64,000 bases of DNA, from the NCBI RefSeq assembly GCF_007860105.1, contig NZ_SJPU01000003.1, forward strand, positions 744,001-808,000, written 5' to 3'. This document shows, one piece after another, positions 19,331-28,650 of the stretch (its first letter is position 1; each line of letters opens with the position of its first letter). A model generated the notes under the pieces. It worked only from the letters and a program-made list of their open reading frames with translations. It was not told the origin of the DNA and did no database searches. The position numbers and the translations under genes were made by a program. The stretch comes from Allorhodopirellula heiligendammensis. Its GTDB lineage: Bacteria > Planctomycetota > Planctomycetia > Pirellulales > Pirellulaceae.

Positions 19331-19356
19331 TAGCCTGGAGCAACCGCCCCAGGCTA
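19331..19356. repeat. Extragenic hairpin between convergent genes (REP-like)
   Basis: Arms TAGCCTGG (19331-19338) and CCAGGCTA (19349-19356) pair perfectly around a ten-base loop. The element lies between the Gfo/Idh stop (19259) and the lipA stop (19446). It could terminate both transcripts or be a REP copy. Confidence 0.5.
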
Positions 19357-19445
19357 TTTGCTTAGATCCTAACAGCGTCGCAGGGGCTCGCCGGTTGGTT
19401 TGGTTCGAGCCCTGGCGCCGTTGGCGTACAGGAACTGCAACCTGC

Positions 19446-20363
19446 TCAGGCAGTTTCAGCCATATCCCGAGCGTGGTAGCTGCTGCGGACAAACGGGCCG
19501 GAGGCGACTTTCAGAAAACCCATTTCTTTCGCGAGCTCGGCGATTTCGTCGAATTCCTCTGGCGGAACGTACCGGACGACCGGCAGATATTTCTCACCGG
19601 GCTGGAGATATTGGCCGAGGGTGAGGAAATCGACGCCGTACTCGCGAAGATCTGCCAATGCGTCGAGGAGTTCGCCGCGTTCTTCGCCCATGCCGAGCAT
19701 CAGCCCGCTCTTGGTTTTGACAGTCGCGTCGTATTTTTTTACTTCCCGCATCATTTGCAGTGTCCAGGCGTAATCGCTCTTTGGACCCCGAACACGGCGG
19801 TACAGTCGTGGGACCGTTTCCATATTGTGGTTAAAAACGTCTGGGCGAGCTTCGATCACGCGCCCGAGAGCGTCTTTGCACTGCACGAAATCAGGTGTCA
19901 GGACCTCGGTCGTCGCCCCTGTCCGTTCACGGACGGCGATGACGCAGCGGTAGAAGTGGTCCGCTCCGCCGTCGGGCAGGTCGTCCCGCGTGACACTGGT
20001 GATGACCACATGCTTCAGCCCCAGCCGGGCGGCCGCTTCGGCAACTCTCGCGGGTTCGTCCTCGGCAGGAGCCTGCGGCGGGCGTCCACGATTTACCGCA
20101 CAAAAGCCACAAGGACGCGTACAGACGTTCCCCAGGATCATGAATGTTGCGGTTTGTTGGCTATAACACTCCATCCGATTGGGGCATTTGGCGTTTTCAC
20201 AAACGGTCTCCAGCCCCAGTTCGTCCATCAGCTGGTCGGTGAGGTGATTCGAATTGGATTTCGGAATCGGACGTTTGAGCCAACGGGGCAATCGACCCGT
20301 AGCGCTGACGGACGTGCCTTCGGGCATCTCGGGTTCAGAGACTACTGGCAATCGAAAAGCCAT
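19446..20363 (-). CDS. lipA: Lipoyl synthase
   Basis: LipA is a radical SAM enzyme that inserts two sulfur atoms into protein-bound octanoyl groups to form lipoyl cofactors. The 305-residue product has the auxiliary cluster motif CENAKCPNRMEC, the radical SAM motif CTRPCGFC, and the C-terminal RSSYHA serine motif that ligates the auxiliary cluster. ATG 20363 (MAFRLPVV) is the likely start. The open frame upstream to 20441 crosses the divergent smpB promoter region. lipB is not in the window. Confidence 0.95.
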   Translation of the reverse strand: MAFRLPVVSEPEMPEGTSVSATGRLPRWLKRPIPKSNSNHLTDQLMDELGLETVCENAKCPNRMECYSQQTATFMILGNVCTRPCGFCAVNRGRPPQAPAEDEPARVAEAAARLGLKHVVITSVTRDDLPDGGADHFYRCVIAVRERTGATTEVLTPDFVQCKDALGRVIEARPDVFNHNMETVPRLYRRVRGPKSDYAWTLQMMREVKKYDATVKTKSGLMLGMGEERGELLDALADLREYGVDFLTLGQYLQPGEKYLPVVRYVPPEEFDEIAELAKEMGFLKVASGPFVRSSYHARDMAETA

Positions 20364-20475
20364 CGGTACTTTCACGTTCAAAATCAGGAAAAATTTTCGC
20401 GACCAAGCCGTATTGTAGTCGCCCCAGCAAAATCTCACCATTGCTGGGTCTTCCCTTTACCTCGCCCGCGATACA

Positions 20476-21054
20476 ATGCCTGCCATGTCGAAGTCCAAAA
20501 CAAAATCGCACAAGACCTCACTGACCGCTGCGGGCAGGAAAGACGCCGATACGAAGTCCAAGAAAAAAGCGGGCGGGAAGGCTGCCGGTAAGCAGGCGGC
20601 TCCGTCGACCACGCCTGTCGCGGAAAATCGCAAGGCCAAGTTTCGCTATGAAATCCTGGATTCCATCGAATGCGGCATGATGCTCAAGGGCAGCGAGGTG
20701 AAGTCCATGCGAGATGGCAAGCTATCCCTTGACGAAGCGCATATCCGCGTCACCAATGGAGAACTGTGGTTGGTGGGTGCCGACCTGGCCCAGTACACCA
20801 ATGCCGGGCTGTGGAATCACGATCCACGTCGCGCCCGGAAATTGCTGGTCCACCAGCGAGAGTTCAATAAATTTTCAGGACGCGCTTTCGAACGTGGGCT
20901 GACACTGATTCCCCTGCGGGTTTATTTCAACGATCGAGGGATCGCCAAGTGTGTGATGGGGTTGGTCAAAGGTAAGAAAACCCAAGACAAACGCGAAACG
21001 CTCAAAAAACGTGACACCGAAATGGGACTGAAGCGTGCCATGCGACGTCGCTAG
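20476..21054 (+). CDS. smpB: SsrA-binding protein SmpB
   Basis: SmpB binds tmRNA and is needed for rescue of stalled ribosomes. The core (from about residue 50: AKFRYEILDSIECGMMLKGSEVKSMRDGKLSL in two overlapping blocks) and the middle motif NHDPRRARKLLVHQREF match the family. The C-terminus ends in a basic tail (DTEMGLKRAMRRR). At 192 residues it is about 30-40 longer than usual because of a Lys/Ala-rich N-terminal extension. An ATG at 20485 is an alternative start. No tmRNA gene was recognised nearby. Confidence 0.94.
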   Translation: MPAMSKSKTKSHKTSLTAAGRKDADTKSKKKAGGKAAGKQAAPSTTPVAENRKAKFRYEILDSIECGMMLKGSEVKSMRDGKLSLDEAHIRVTNGELWLVGADLAQYTNAGLWNHDPRRARKLLVHQREFNKFSGRAFERGLTLIPLRVYFNDRGIAKCVMGLVKGKKTQDKRETLKKRDTEMGLKRAMRRR

Positions 21055-21122
21055 GTCCCTGAGGGCAGGCGCCGGGCCTGTCATCGAACCCATCCCGCTC
21101 CTCTGTGAGATTGTCCGACTCG

Positions 21123-21809
21123 ATGTTATCTATTGTCGACCTGATCAAAAAATTTCAACAGCCCGGCGGCGGTGAGCTGACCGTGCTCGATGTGCCGAAG
21201 TTTGAAATGACCCGTGGCGAACAGGTCGCATTGATTGGCGAGAGTGGCGGTGGCAAGACGACGCTGCTGCACTTGATCGCCGGCATGCTGACGGCCACCT
21301 CCGGCTCGATTCGTGTCGATAATCTGGAATTGACGAAGCTGAGCGAACAGGGCCGCGATCGATTTCGCGCCGCCACTATCGGATACGTTTTTCAAACCTT
21401 CAATCTCCTGCCGGCATTCTCGGCAATTGAAAACGTCAAGCTCGGCATGACGTTCGGTCATGGCGGTGTCGACGGCGCTCGGGCGCTGGATCTGCTCGAG
21501 CGCGTGGGGCTCGCCGACCGCGCCCACTACCGACCCAAGCAATTGTCCGTCGGCCAGCAGCAGCGAGTGGCCATTGCCCGCGCACTGGCGGGACAACCCA
21601 AGTTGCTGCTCGCCGACGAACCGACCGCCAATGTCGATCCCGCCAGTGCGGATGCTGTGCTGGATTTGATCATCGAGTCATGCCGTCAAGATTCAATCGC
21701 ATTGTTGATGGTCACCCATAGTATGGACGTCGCCGACCGTTTCAGCCGCGTCGATCGGCTCGAAGACATCAATCGTATCGCTGCCCTTCACCAACATCCG
21801 GCTTCATGA
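21123..21809 (+). CDS. ABC transporter ATP-binding protein (MacB/LolD type)
   Basis: The 228-residue nucleotide-binding subunit has Walker A GESGGGKTT, Q-loop FQTFNLLPAFSA, signature LSVGQQQRVAIARAL, Walker B LLLADEPTAN, and the switch His in MVTHS. The FNLLP-type Q-loop is typical of the LolD/MacB group, which drives lipoprotein release or extrusion of macromolecules. I prefer ATG 21123 (MLSIVDL); a GTG at 21105 is in frame. Its stop overlaps the permease start by four bases (ATGA), so the pair forms one operon. Confidence 0.93.
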   Translation: MLSIVDLIKKFQQPGGGELTVLDVPKFEMTRGEQVALIGESGGGKTTLLHLIAGMLTATSGSIRVDNLELTKLSEQGRDRFRAATIGYVFQTFNLLPAFSAIENVKLGMTFGHGGVDGARALDLLERVGLADRAHYRPKQLSVGQQQRVAIARALAGQPKLLLADEPTANVDPASADAVLDLIIESCRQDSIALLMVTHSMDVADRFSRVDRLEDINRIAALHQHPAS

Positions 21810-23167
21810 ATCTCCTGTTCATCGCATGGCGTAATTTTCGTTACCGTGCCCTCTCAAGTTTTTTGACCACCCTGTCGCTGATGCTCGGCGTCGGATTGGT
21901 GGTGATGGTGATGGCGATTTATGGCATCATCAGTGAAGCCTTCGTGCGGAACGCTTCGGTCGGCTACAACTTGGTCGTCGGACCGCCCGGCAGCGCCCTG
22001 CAGCTCACCCTCAACAGCGTTTACTACCTCAGCCAGCCGATTGAGAACCTGCCGTACACCGAGTACATGGAGTTCTTTCCGCAGGAACAGCGGGCGGAGA
22101 TGGTACGAGAGTACGGCGGCGATCCGGCCTTGGGTGAGCGCGACGGTGTGTATGCGGGATACGTCGCCGGTGGATACGTGATCCCACTGGCCTTGGGAGA
22201 CTACTATGGCGACTCTCGCGTCGTCGGCACCACTCCGGAATTTTTTGAAAAGCTGCGGCATGGTCCCGACGTCGACCAGCCGTTTGTGTTTCGAGAAGGA
22301 CGCGCCTTCGAAACGTATACACCCGAAAACCAATATTTCGAATGTGTGCTTGGTTCACGTGTCGCTGCTCAATCGGGGCTTCAGGTCGGTGACACCATGA
22401 ACCCGACTCATGGTGATCCCGAGGGCAAGGGGCACGGTCAGGGATTCCAGGTCGTCGGTGTGCTCGCGCCCACGGGTACCCCCAACGATCGAGCGGTATT
22501 CGTGAACCTCGAGGGGTTCTACTTGCTCGAAGGCCACGCTCGACCGCTCGAAGAGGATGCCATTATCGAGCCACCCCAGCGAGATCCTGACGACGAACGT
22601 CCTCCGCTATTGATGATCCCCGAACGGGAAGTGACATCCATTCTCGTTCGCAATGGTAACCTGATGTTTGCCCCGGGGATGCAGAACCGGATTAATGAGA
22701 CGAAGCGGGCGCAAGCGGCCGCACCGATCGGCGAGATCAACAAACTGATGTCGGCAATCGTCGGCCCACTTCTGTCTGCGCTACTCGTGATCACCCTGAT
22801 CACCTGTGTCGTTGCCGCGTTTGGTGTGCTGGTGGCGATTTATAATTCAATGAATGATCGGCGACGAGATATTGCGGTGATGCGGGCTCTCGGAGCGCGG
22901 CGGGGGAGTGTCACTTGGATCATCTTGTTCGAAAGCCTCATCATTGCAGTCGTGGGCGGTGCGGCGGGCTGGTTCCTTGCCCATGTCGCGATTCTTGCGG
23001 CCGGGGGCTTCATCGAGCAACGCACCGGGGTTCAGGTTAGTCTGTTCTCCGTGACGGAGTATGAGTGGCTGGTGCTTCCGTTTGTCATCTTGCTGAGCTT
23101 ACTCGCTGGCATCGTTCCCGCCATGGCCGCTTACCGAACGGACGTCGGATCGAATCTTTCGGCGTGA
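21806..23167 (+). CDS. ABC transporter permease (FtsX/MacB/LolC fold)
   Basis: The 453-residue protein has the typical four-helix layout. One helix lies near the N-terminus (about residues 15-40), a large periplasmic domain follows (about 45-315), and three C-terminal helices carry the FtsX-family pattern: LLVITLITCVVAAFGVLVAIYN, then RRRDIAVMRALGA, then two more helices. It is translationally coupled to the ATPase gene. No adaptor or substrate-binding gene is adjacent, so the substrate is open: lipoprotein, peptide or lipid. Confidence 0.9.
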   Translation: MNLLFIAWRNFRYRALSSFLTTLSLMLGVGLVVMVMAIYGIISEAFVRNASVGYNLVVGPPGSALQLTLNSVYYLSQPIENLPYTEYMEFFPQEQRAEMVREYGGDPALGERDGVYAGYVAGGYVIPLALGDYYGDSRVVGTTPEFFEKLRHGPDVDQPFVFREGRAFETYTPENQYFECVLGSRVAAQSGLQVGDTMNPTHGDPEGKGHGQGFQVVGVLAPTGTPNDRAVFVNLEGFYLLEGHARPLEEDAIIEPPQRDPDDERPPLLMIPEREVTSILVRNGNLMFAPGMQNRINETKRAQAAAPIGEINKLMSAIVGPLLSALLVITLITCVVAAFGVLVAIYNSMNDRRRDIAVMRALGARRGSVTWIILFESLIIAVVGGAAGWFLAHVAILAAGGFIEQRTGVQVSLFSVTEYEWLVLPFVILLSLLAGIVPAMAAYRTDVGSNLSA

Positions 23168-23342
23168 TCAGAGCGAGAAAACCTCATAGCTTCTGCATTC
23201 CCTCCAGACCGGCTATATTGTCAGGGTCGGCTGGAGATGCGAGTGCATTGAGTCGGCGGGAATGGATTTCTCCCGAAACACAAAGCTGCCCGACGGATGA
23301 TGCAGTGTACGTCGTCAAACGCCTTGCGGGTTACGGTCATTC

Positions 23343-23759
23343 ATGGGTGTCGAGTCGGAGCTAAACGGTCGCAGTTTTCAGGACGCTATCTCGCGTCACG
23401 ATATCGCCTCGATCACCCGCCAACTCATCGAGAGTCAGTTTGTATTGATTCATTTGGGGGATGAAGGTTCCGATTCTTCCGAACCGGAAGACGTCCTCGG
23501 CGCGCTCACTGCGAGTCGGGGCGAGCGAGATTATCTAGTAGCGTTTTCTAGCCAAAAGCACGCCAGTCGGTTTGTCGAACTCCGCAGCGATCTGTTTGAG
23601 AGCGAATCGGAAGTCGGTGGGTTTTGGGTCGATGGCCGCACCATGCTCGACTATCTCGATGACGAACTGGGCATTCTGCTCAATCCCGATGGCGACGGCC
23701 ATCGCCAGCTCGAGACTGATCTGATTCGCGAAATTCTCGACGAGTTGAACCTACAGTAG
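23343..23759 (+). CDS. SseB-like hypothetical protein
   Basis: The 138-residue soluble acidic protein has a central hydrophobic strand and helix, LVAFSSQKHASRFV, followed by VDGRTMLDYLDDELGILLNPDGDGH. The pattern 'AFSS ... LL-NP' resembles the SseB N-terminal domain family (PF07179), whose function is poorly known. This is a motif resemblance, not a firm assignment. It follows the ABC permease after 175 bp and probably has its own promoter. Confidence 0.6.
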   Translation: MGVESELNGRSFQDAISRHDIASITRQLIESQFVLIHLGDEGSDSSEPEDVLGALTASRGERDYLVAFSSQKHASRFVELRSDLFESESEVGGFWVDGRTMLDYLDDELGILLNPDGDGHRQLETDLIREILDELNLQ

Positions 23760-24058
23760 GATTTTCCTGTTCAGCTGCTCGCAACTTGATCATTTTGCCC
23801 AGACCCCGCTGAGATTGTCTTACCTGCGAAGGATCGCGGGGACGAGTGAAGACCATCGAAATATACGCTTCCGCTGAGCCGCCTCCGTAGTGCGGGGTGC
23901 GCGAACACGCGGCGCAACCGTCCATGCGCAACCGATGAACCGTTTGACGCGTATCTTCGTAGCATGCTGGCAGTCCATTCTGAACGCTACACTCAGTACC
24001 GTTCGTCAAGTATCCCCGTTATCTTTACGGCTTCACGCACCTCTCCGGGAAAGTTTTC

Positions 24059-24634
24059 ATGTCACGTCAAGGTTGGTTCATGAGTTCATCAAAATGGTTT
24101 GTGCTCACGGTGGCGATGACGTACACGGGTGCGTTAGCGGGGTGTCGGCCCGCAGAACCACCGGCCGCGAGCGTGGACGAACATGAACACGACGAACACG
24201 GGCATGATCACGACCACGACCACGATCACGCTGGCCATGACCATGACGGTCATAACCATGATGGCGACGTGGATATCGACAACTTGGTGCCGCTCAAGAG
24301 CACCCCGCCGCTGGAATCGCTGAGTCAGGGCGTCGATCAACTGGTTGTCATTCGAGATGCCATTGCCAAAGGGTTTGCCGACGACGACGTCGACTCCATC
24401 CACGATCAGTTGCACGACGTTGGCACGCTGCTCGGTCAGATTGAGGAAGCGATTCCTGCCGCTGAAATTCCAGATGCTCAAAAGAAGGAAATGCAGCAAG
24501 CGATTGAGACGCTGTTTGAAGCCTACGGCGACGTGGACCTCAAATTGCATGGTGCCGAAGGGAAAGACTACAAAGACGTCTCTGGGGAAATTAATTCTGC
24601 CATCGATGTGCTGACCAAAAACTCTCACTCTTAG
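24059..24634 (+). CDS. His-rich lipoprotein, probable metal binder
   Basis: The product (191 residues from ATG 24059; 184 from ATG 24080) has a lipoprotein signal ending ALAGC. It is followed by a striking run in which His alternates with Asp, Glu or Gly (about residues 41-69, with units HDHDHDHDH and HDGHNHDGD). The rest is a helical domain (about residues 85-185) with regularly spaced hydrophobics. The His/Asp run is a strong candidate for Zn, Ni, Cu or Co binding at the periplasmic face. It is followed after 11 bp by another lipoprotein gene, so the two are probably co-transcribed. The family is not recognised. Confidence 0.72.
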   Translation: MSRQGWFMSSSKWFVLTVAMTYTGALAGCRPAEPPAASVDEHEHDEHGHDHDHDHDHAGHDHDGHNHDGDVDIDNLVPLKSTPPLESLSQGVDQLVVIRDAIAKGFADDDVDSIHDQLHDVGTLLGQIEEAIPAAEIPDAQKKEMQQAIETLFEAYGDVDLKLHGAEGKDYKDVSGEINSAIDVLTKNSHS

Positions 24635-24645
24635 TCGAGATACTC

Positions 24646-25236
24646 ATGACAATGCCCTCCGCTTGCTCACGCATCGTCCGTTTTGCTTCGCCCATATCGT
24701 TTGCAGTGCTCGGTCTGCTCGCCCTCACTGGGTCGGGCGGATGTGACGGTGAGCGTTCCGCTCCAGTAGTGTCGCCACCGGGTGGTCGGGCGAGTGAGTA
24801 CCTGCTCACGACGCAGCCCAGCGACCCTGCCTCTTTGACGCAGACGGCTGAGGAGTTGAGTGGGGCTGAGGGCTCGCCCAGTGAGCCCAACGCAGCGCGA
24901 GAGGTGGTGTTGATCGGAAAGATTGACGCGGGTGATTTCCCAGCCTTCCAAGATGGTCAAGCGACCTTCATGCTCAGCGAGTTGCCGGCCGCAGGTCACG
25001 GACTGGACGATCCGGATCACGAAGACAACTGCCCCTTTTGTAAACGTCGTGCCGAGCAGGCCCCGAAAGCGATTGTTAGTATCGTGGACCCTGACGGGAA
25101 TGCTGTGAAGACAGACGCTCGCGAGCTACTCGGCGTGGCCCAGGGCGACCGCGTGATCGCGGTGGGGACGGCGACCTATGACAAGTCCGTCAACGCGATC
25201 ACGCTGCAGTGCAGCGGCGTGTACGTCGGAAAGTAA
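24646..25236 (+). CDS. Lipoprotein with CPFC motif
   Basis: The 196-residue product has a signal with lipobox SGGC at about residue 33, a Ser/Pro-rich linker, and a beta-rich C-terminal domain (about 85-196). A CPFCKRR motif sits at about residue 129 in the sequence HEDNCPFCKRRAEQAP, close to several His and Asp residues (HGLDDPDHEDN). The CxxC could bind metal or act in redox chemistry. The following strands (VVLIGKI, DRVIAVGTATY) are compatible with an OB-like barrel. It lies 11 bp after the His-rich lipoprotein and probably works with it. Confidence 0.68.
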   Translation: MTMPSACSRIVRFASPISFAVLGLLALTGSGGCDGERSAPVVSPPGGRASEYLLTTQPSDPASLTQTAEELSGAEGSPSEPNAAREVVLIGKIDAGDFPAFQDGQATFMLSELPAAGHGLDDPDHEDNCPFCKRRAEQAPKAIVSIVDPDGNAVKTDARELLGVAQGDRVIAVGTATYDKSVNAITLQCSGVYVGK

Positions 25237-25346
25237 GAACGGAACGTTCGGTCCACAGAGCGAGAGATTCAGTCGTCAGAGGCGTGTTGGCGAGGTTTGT
25301 GCTACCTCTAAGAACGCGCAGCATCGCGACGGGCCATTCGCGTGAC

Positions 25347-25625
25347 TTAGGGGAGCGACTCGTTCTGCGCCTGACGGTAGGCGGCTCGCTGCCGCGCGTA
25401 TTCTTCGGGACTTGGTGACGATTCCGTGTCTTGGCCGGCCGCTCCTGCTGCCGTCTCTTGCTCGAACAATCGTTTGAGAAACGGCCGGCACCATCCGCAC
25501 CCCGTCCCCGCACCGTAACACTGCGACAATTCGCTGGTCCGGCGCGGCTGCTGCACGCGGATGTACTGAATCACTTTCCGCCGGGTTACATGAAAACAGA
25601 GGCACAGCTCGTCATCGTCTTTCAT
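25347..25625 (-). CDS. BFD-like [2Fe-2S] protein
   Basis: The 92-residue product has the four-cysteine pattern of the BFD (bacterioferritin-associated ferredoxin-like) domain: CLCFHVT at residues 8-14, then CYGAGTGCGWC at about 36-46. Such domains carry a [2Fe-2S] cluster and act in iron release or as electron-transfer modules of larger enzymes. The C-terminal 40 residues are charged and probably disordered. Its ATG at 25625 overlaps the stop of the GntP-type permease gene (TGA at 25622-25624), so it is translated from the same message. Confidence 0.8.
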   Translation of the reverse strand: MKDDDELCLCFHVTRRKVIQYIRVQQPRRTSELSQCYGAGTGCGWCRPFLKRLFEQETAAGAAGQDTESSPSPEEYARQRAAYRQAQNESLP

Positions 25626-27601
25626 GGGATCGCGGTCACGATCGGCAGGATTTGACTGAGAATGATCGTCGTGACCAATCCACCGATGGAGAGCATGGCG
25701 AGCAGGGGCGTCCAGCAGCGGAGGGCCTCGGCTTCGGTCAGGCCGCCCATTTTCGTGAACACCCAGAATCCGCTGTCGTTCATCCAGCTGCCCATCAGCG
25801 CGCCGCTACCCACGGCGGTCGCGACGTAAACGAGGTGGAAAGGCGGTTCCTCGTTCCCCATGATCGCTGCGATCATGCCAGCACCAACGATCATGGCGAC
25901 CGTGCTGCTGCCTTGGGCAACTTTGAACACTGCGGCGACCGACCACGCCAGTAACAGGATGGCGATCCCGGCGGCTTGTCTCCCCGCAAAATACTCCCGA
26001 ATGGTATCGCCGACACCGGTTTGAAAGAGCATCGCTCCAAACGCTCCGCCAGCCGCCGTGATCAGAATAATGACACCACCGCTCATCAGGGACTCCTCCA
26101 CGTCGATGCCGAGCTCTCGCCAAGACAGCGAACGAACGACCTTGAACGTCAGCATCGCTGTCAGCGCGGCCAATAGCAAGGCAAAGTTTGGGTTGCTCCA
26201 GAGGCCCAGGGCGTTGGCGACCTTTCGTGTCGGGCTGTTCCAGCGATGGGGGGCAATTAATTCGGGGTAAGCAGCGTCGAGCAGTGCTCGGTTCATGCGT
26301 CGCCGATCGACGGGTTTCATCCGCAATTGATCAGCCTTTTGAAGCTCGGCGGTGATTTTAGGAATCGACACATCCGCAAACGCGTCGGCGCTGTAGAAAT
26401 CAGGGTCCAGCAAGGCTTCATTGATAATCGACACCACGCGTTCTTTTTCGACGTCGTTGACCGCGGTGGTGGTCAATCGCTCTCGCTGCTGCGGGGTGAT
26501 TCGCTCACTCGCTAGGATCCGGCCGGCGGGTGATTTTTCGGTGGCCGCGTCGAAACGGTCCGCCAGCAGATCAAAATTTTCAACGTCCGTCGCCAGCACA
26601 GCCGCTCGATCCTCGCGATCCGCGAGCGTCGTGGCCAAGGTCCCGGCGCCGATCAAGACGACAGGCAGGAGGACCGGCAGCAGCGAGACAAAGAGGCTGG
26701 GCAGCTTTTCTTCCGCCAAGGGTTGATGGCGATCCTCGCGGGCGCCGAGCGGACGCATGGGAATCGGCATTTTCTTATCGACGTAGATCGAAAACAGCAG
26801 TCCCAAGGTAGCCGAGGGGATCGCCACCATCACCCCGATCATCATCATCATCCCAATGTCGACACCCAGAATTGCGGCCACCAACAGGGGGCCGGGAGTG
26901 GGCGGGACGAGCGTGTGGGTAATGCAGCCACCGGTGGCGATCGCCAACAGATAACGCAGGTAATGCTTGCCCGTGCGGCGGTGCAGCGATCGAGCCAGCG
27001 GTACGAGCAGGTAGAACACCGTATCGAAGAATACAGGGATCGCTAGGATAAAACCGCTGATCATCAATCCCAGCGAGGCTTTTTTCTCGCCGGTAGCGTT
27101 GACCGCCGACCGGACGATGCGGTCAGCGGATCCACTGTCGAGCATGCACTTGCCGATGATTGCCGCCATGGCGATCACAATCCCCACCCCGGCGGCTGAT
27201 GACCCAAAGGAGCTAACCACGGCATCCATCCGTTCACCCATGCCGACGCCCTGCTCCCGTCCAACGAGCACGCTGACCAGGATGGCAGAGATAATCAACG
27301 CTAAAAACGCATTCAATTTCAGCGCGATAATCAGCGTAAGGACTGACACAATGCCAATCATGACCAGCCACGCGGGCGTCCAGTCGATGCCGTCGGCGTC
27401 ACTAACTTCATCTTCACCTGCAACCTCCGCGTCCACCGCTGGCGACGCCTGGGCCGCCACCTCAGTCGCTACGACTGGTGCATCTGAATTGGTCACAGCA
27501 GCATCTTGGGCCGCTGCGGGCGAGGGCAGTAGCGCAGCGACCATGCCGAAAACAAGGATGAAAAACCCGAGGCGAGTGAGACGGGGAGCGTGGGTGGGCA
27601 T
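25622..27601 (-). CDS. GntP-family permease with signal peptide and inserted loop domain
   Basis: GntP proteins import gluconate and related organic acids by proton symport. The membrane core is recognisable from IDWTPAWLVMIGIVSVLTLIIALKL in the first half to the C-terminal helices KVAQGSSTVAMIVGAGMIAAI and GSWMNDSGFWVFTKMGG, both typical of the family. At 659 residues it is about 200 longer than GntP. The excess consists of a cleavable-looking signal peptide (ends SPAAAQD) with a low-complexity linker (about residues 32-70), and a soluble insertion of about 140 residues in the central loop (about 320-460). The BFD-like gene overlaps its stop. Confidence 0.88.
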   Translation of the reverse strand: MPTHAPRLTRLGFFILVFGMVAALLPSPAAAQDAAVTNSDAPVVATEVAAQASPAVDAEVAGEDEVSDADGIDWTPAWLVMIGIVSVLTLIIALKLNAFLALIISAILVSVLVGREQGVGMGERMDAVVSSFGSSAAGVGIVIAMAAIIGKCMLDSGSADRIVRSAVNATGEKKASLGLMISGFILAIPVFFDTVFYLLVPLARSLHRRTGKHYLRYLLAIATGGCITHTLVPPTPGPLLVAAILGVDIGMMMMIGVMVAIPSATLGLLFSIYVDKKMPIPMRPLGAREDRHQPLAEEKLPSLFVSLLPVLLPVVLIGAGTLATTLADREDRAAVLATDVENFDLLADRFDAATEKSPAGRILASERITPQQRERLTTTAVNDVEKERVVSIINEALLDPDFYSADAFADVSIPKITAELQKADQLRMKPVDRRRMNRALLDAAYPELIAPHRWNSPTRKVANALGLWSNPNFALLLAALTAMLTFKVVRSLSWRELGIDVEESLMSGGVIILITAAGGAFGAMLFQTGVGDTIREYFAGRQAAGIAILLLAWSVAAVFKVAQGSSTVAMIVGAGMIAAIMGNEEPPFHLVYVATAVGSGALMGSWMNDSGFWVFTKMGGLTEAEALRCWTPLLAMLSIGGLVTTIILSQILPIVTAIP

Positions 27602-27866
27602 TGTCGTGGTGTCTACCTAGGAAAAAGTGCGACTGGATCGGCGATTGGGTGAGAATCTTAGCATAAGCAGCGTGGGGAGGGACGATTGCCGACCGCTTTC
27701 TCAGCAGCGGGGGGCGTGGCGAAGGTGGTTCGGCTTGTTGATGAATCGACACAGTCGTCATGGCGTTAGCCGTCGGTTGTCGCCAAGCCCGTTTGCCGTC
27801 ATAACGTGGGGCCTGGCTGCTTTTTAACCCTCGCGACCCGATAAGGCTGATCACCTGGATATCTCG

Positions 27867-28616
27867 ATGTTGACCATGGTCACGCCGCTGCAGTGGGCGT
27901 GTTTAATTCTAGGTGCCGCTGGAATTGGATTTTCCAAATCGGGCTTCCCCGGTGTCAGCATGCTGCACGTGGTGCTCTTTGCGTTCGTGTTCGGAGCGAT
28001 GCCGTCCACGGGCGTGCTGTTGCCGATGTTGGTCGTTGGCGATGCCTGCGCGATTTATTTCTTCGGCCGCGAAGCGAATTGGCGACATGTTCGACGTTTG
28101 CTGCCGCCGACGATCGGGGGGATTCTCATCGGCTGGCTGATGATGGATCGACTCGACTCGGACCAGTTTAAATGGATTGTCGGTGGGATCATCCTCACTC
28201 TTTGCGCGGTGCAGTTCGTGCGTACCTACCGTCCGGGATGGTTCGATGAGGTGCCCCATCAAACTTGGTTTGCCGTCGTGCTGGGGTTGCTGGCGGGAGT
28301 GACGACAATGCTTGCCAACGCTGCCGGCCCGGTCGTGGCGCTCTATTTGCTCGCGGTGGCGCTGCCCAAGTGGGAGCTCATTGGCACCAGCGCGTGGCTG
28401 TTTTTAGTGCTCAACGTGGTGAAACTACCGCTGAGTTTCCAGTTAGGGTTGATTACCGATTCAACGCTGCTAGTCGGTGCGGTCCTGACGCCGGCAATTC
28501 CGCTGGGGATGCTCGCCGGACGTTGGCTAGTTGGACGTGTGTCGCAGAAGTGGTTTAATCTGATTCTCCTCGGGTTCACCGCGATCGCCGCGATTCGCCT
28601 GATCGGATGGATTTGA
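27867..28616 (+). CDS. TauE/SafE-family membrane permease
   Basis: The 249-residue protein is almost entirely hydrophobic, with about seven to eight predicted helices. It shows the family halves: GIGFSKSGFPGVSMLHVVLF near the N-terminus and GLLAGVTTMLANAAGPVVALYLLA in the second half. Members export sulfite, sulfoacetate or similar anions, or import related compounds. The substrate here is unknown. The start at 27867 is an ATG; an in-frame ATG at 27876 is an alternative. The gene is divergent from the GntP gene. Confidence 0.88.
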   Translation: MLTMVTPLQWACLILGAAGIGFSKSGFPGVSMLHVVLFAFVFGAMPSTGVLLPMLVVGDACAIYFFGREANWRHVRRLLPPTIGGILIGWLMMDRLDSDQFKWIVGGIILTLCAVQFVRTYRPGWFDEVPHQTWFAVVLGLLAGVTTMLANAAGPVVALYLLAVALPKWELIGTSAWLFLVLNVVKLPLSFQLGLITDSTLLVGAVLTPAIPLGMLAGRWLVGRVSQKWFNLILLGFTAIAAIRLIGWI

Positions 28617-28650
28617 GCGGCCCGAACGAATCTCGCCTCGTCTTGCAGGG

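Noticed and set aside
19395-20591. 398-codon plus-strand frame
   Set aside because: It is antisense to lipA, which has complete motifs, and runs into smpB.
24180-24270. Short tandem DNA repeat or CRISPR-like array
   Set aside because: The repetition reflects His/Asp codons inside a lipoprotein gene; no spacer-repeat structure exists.
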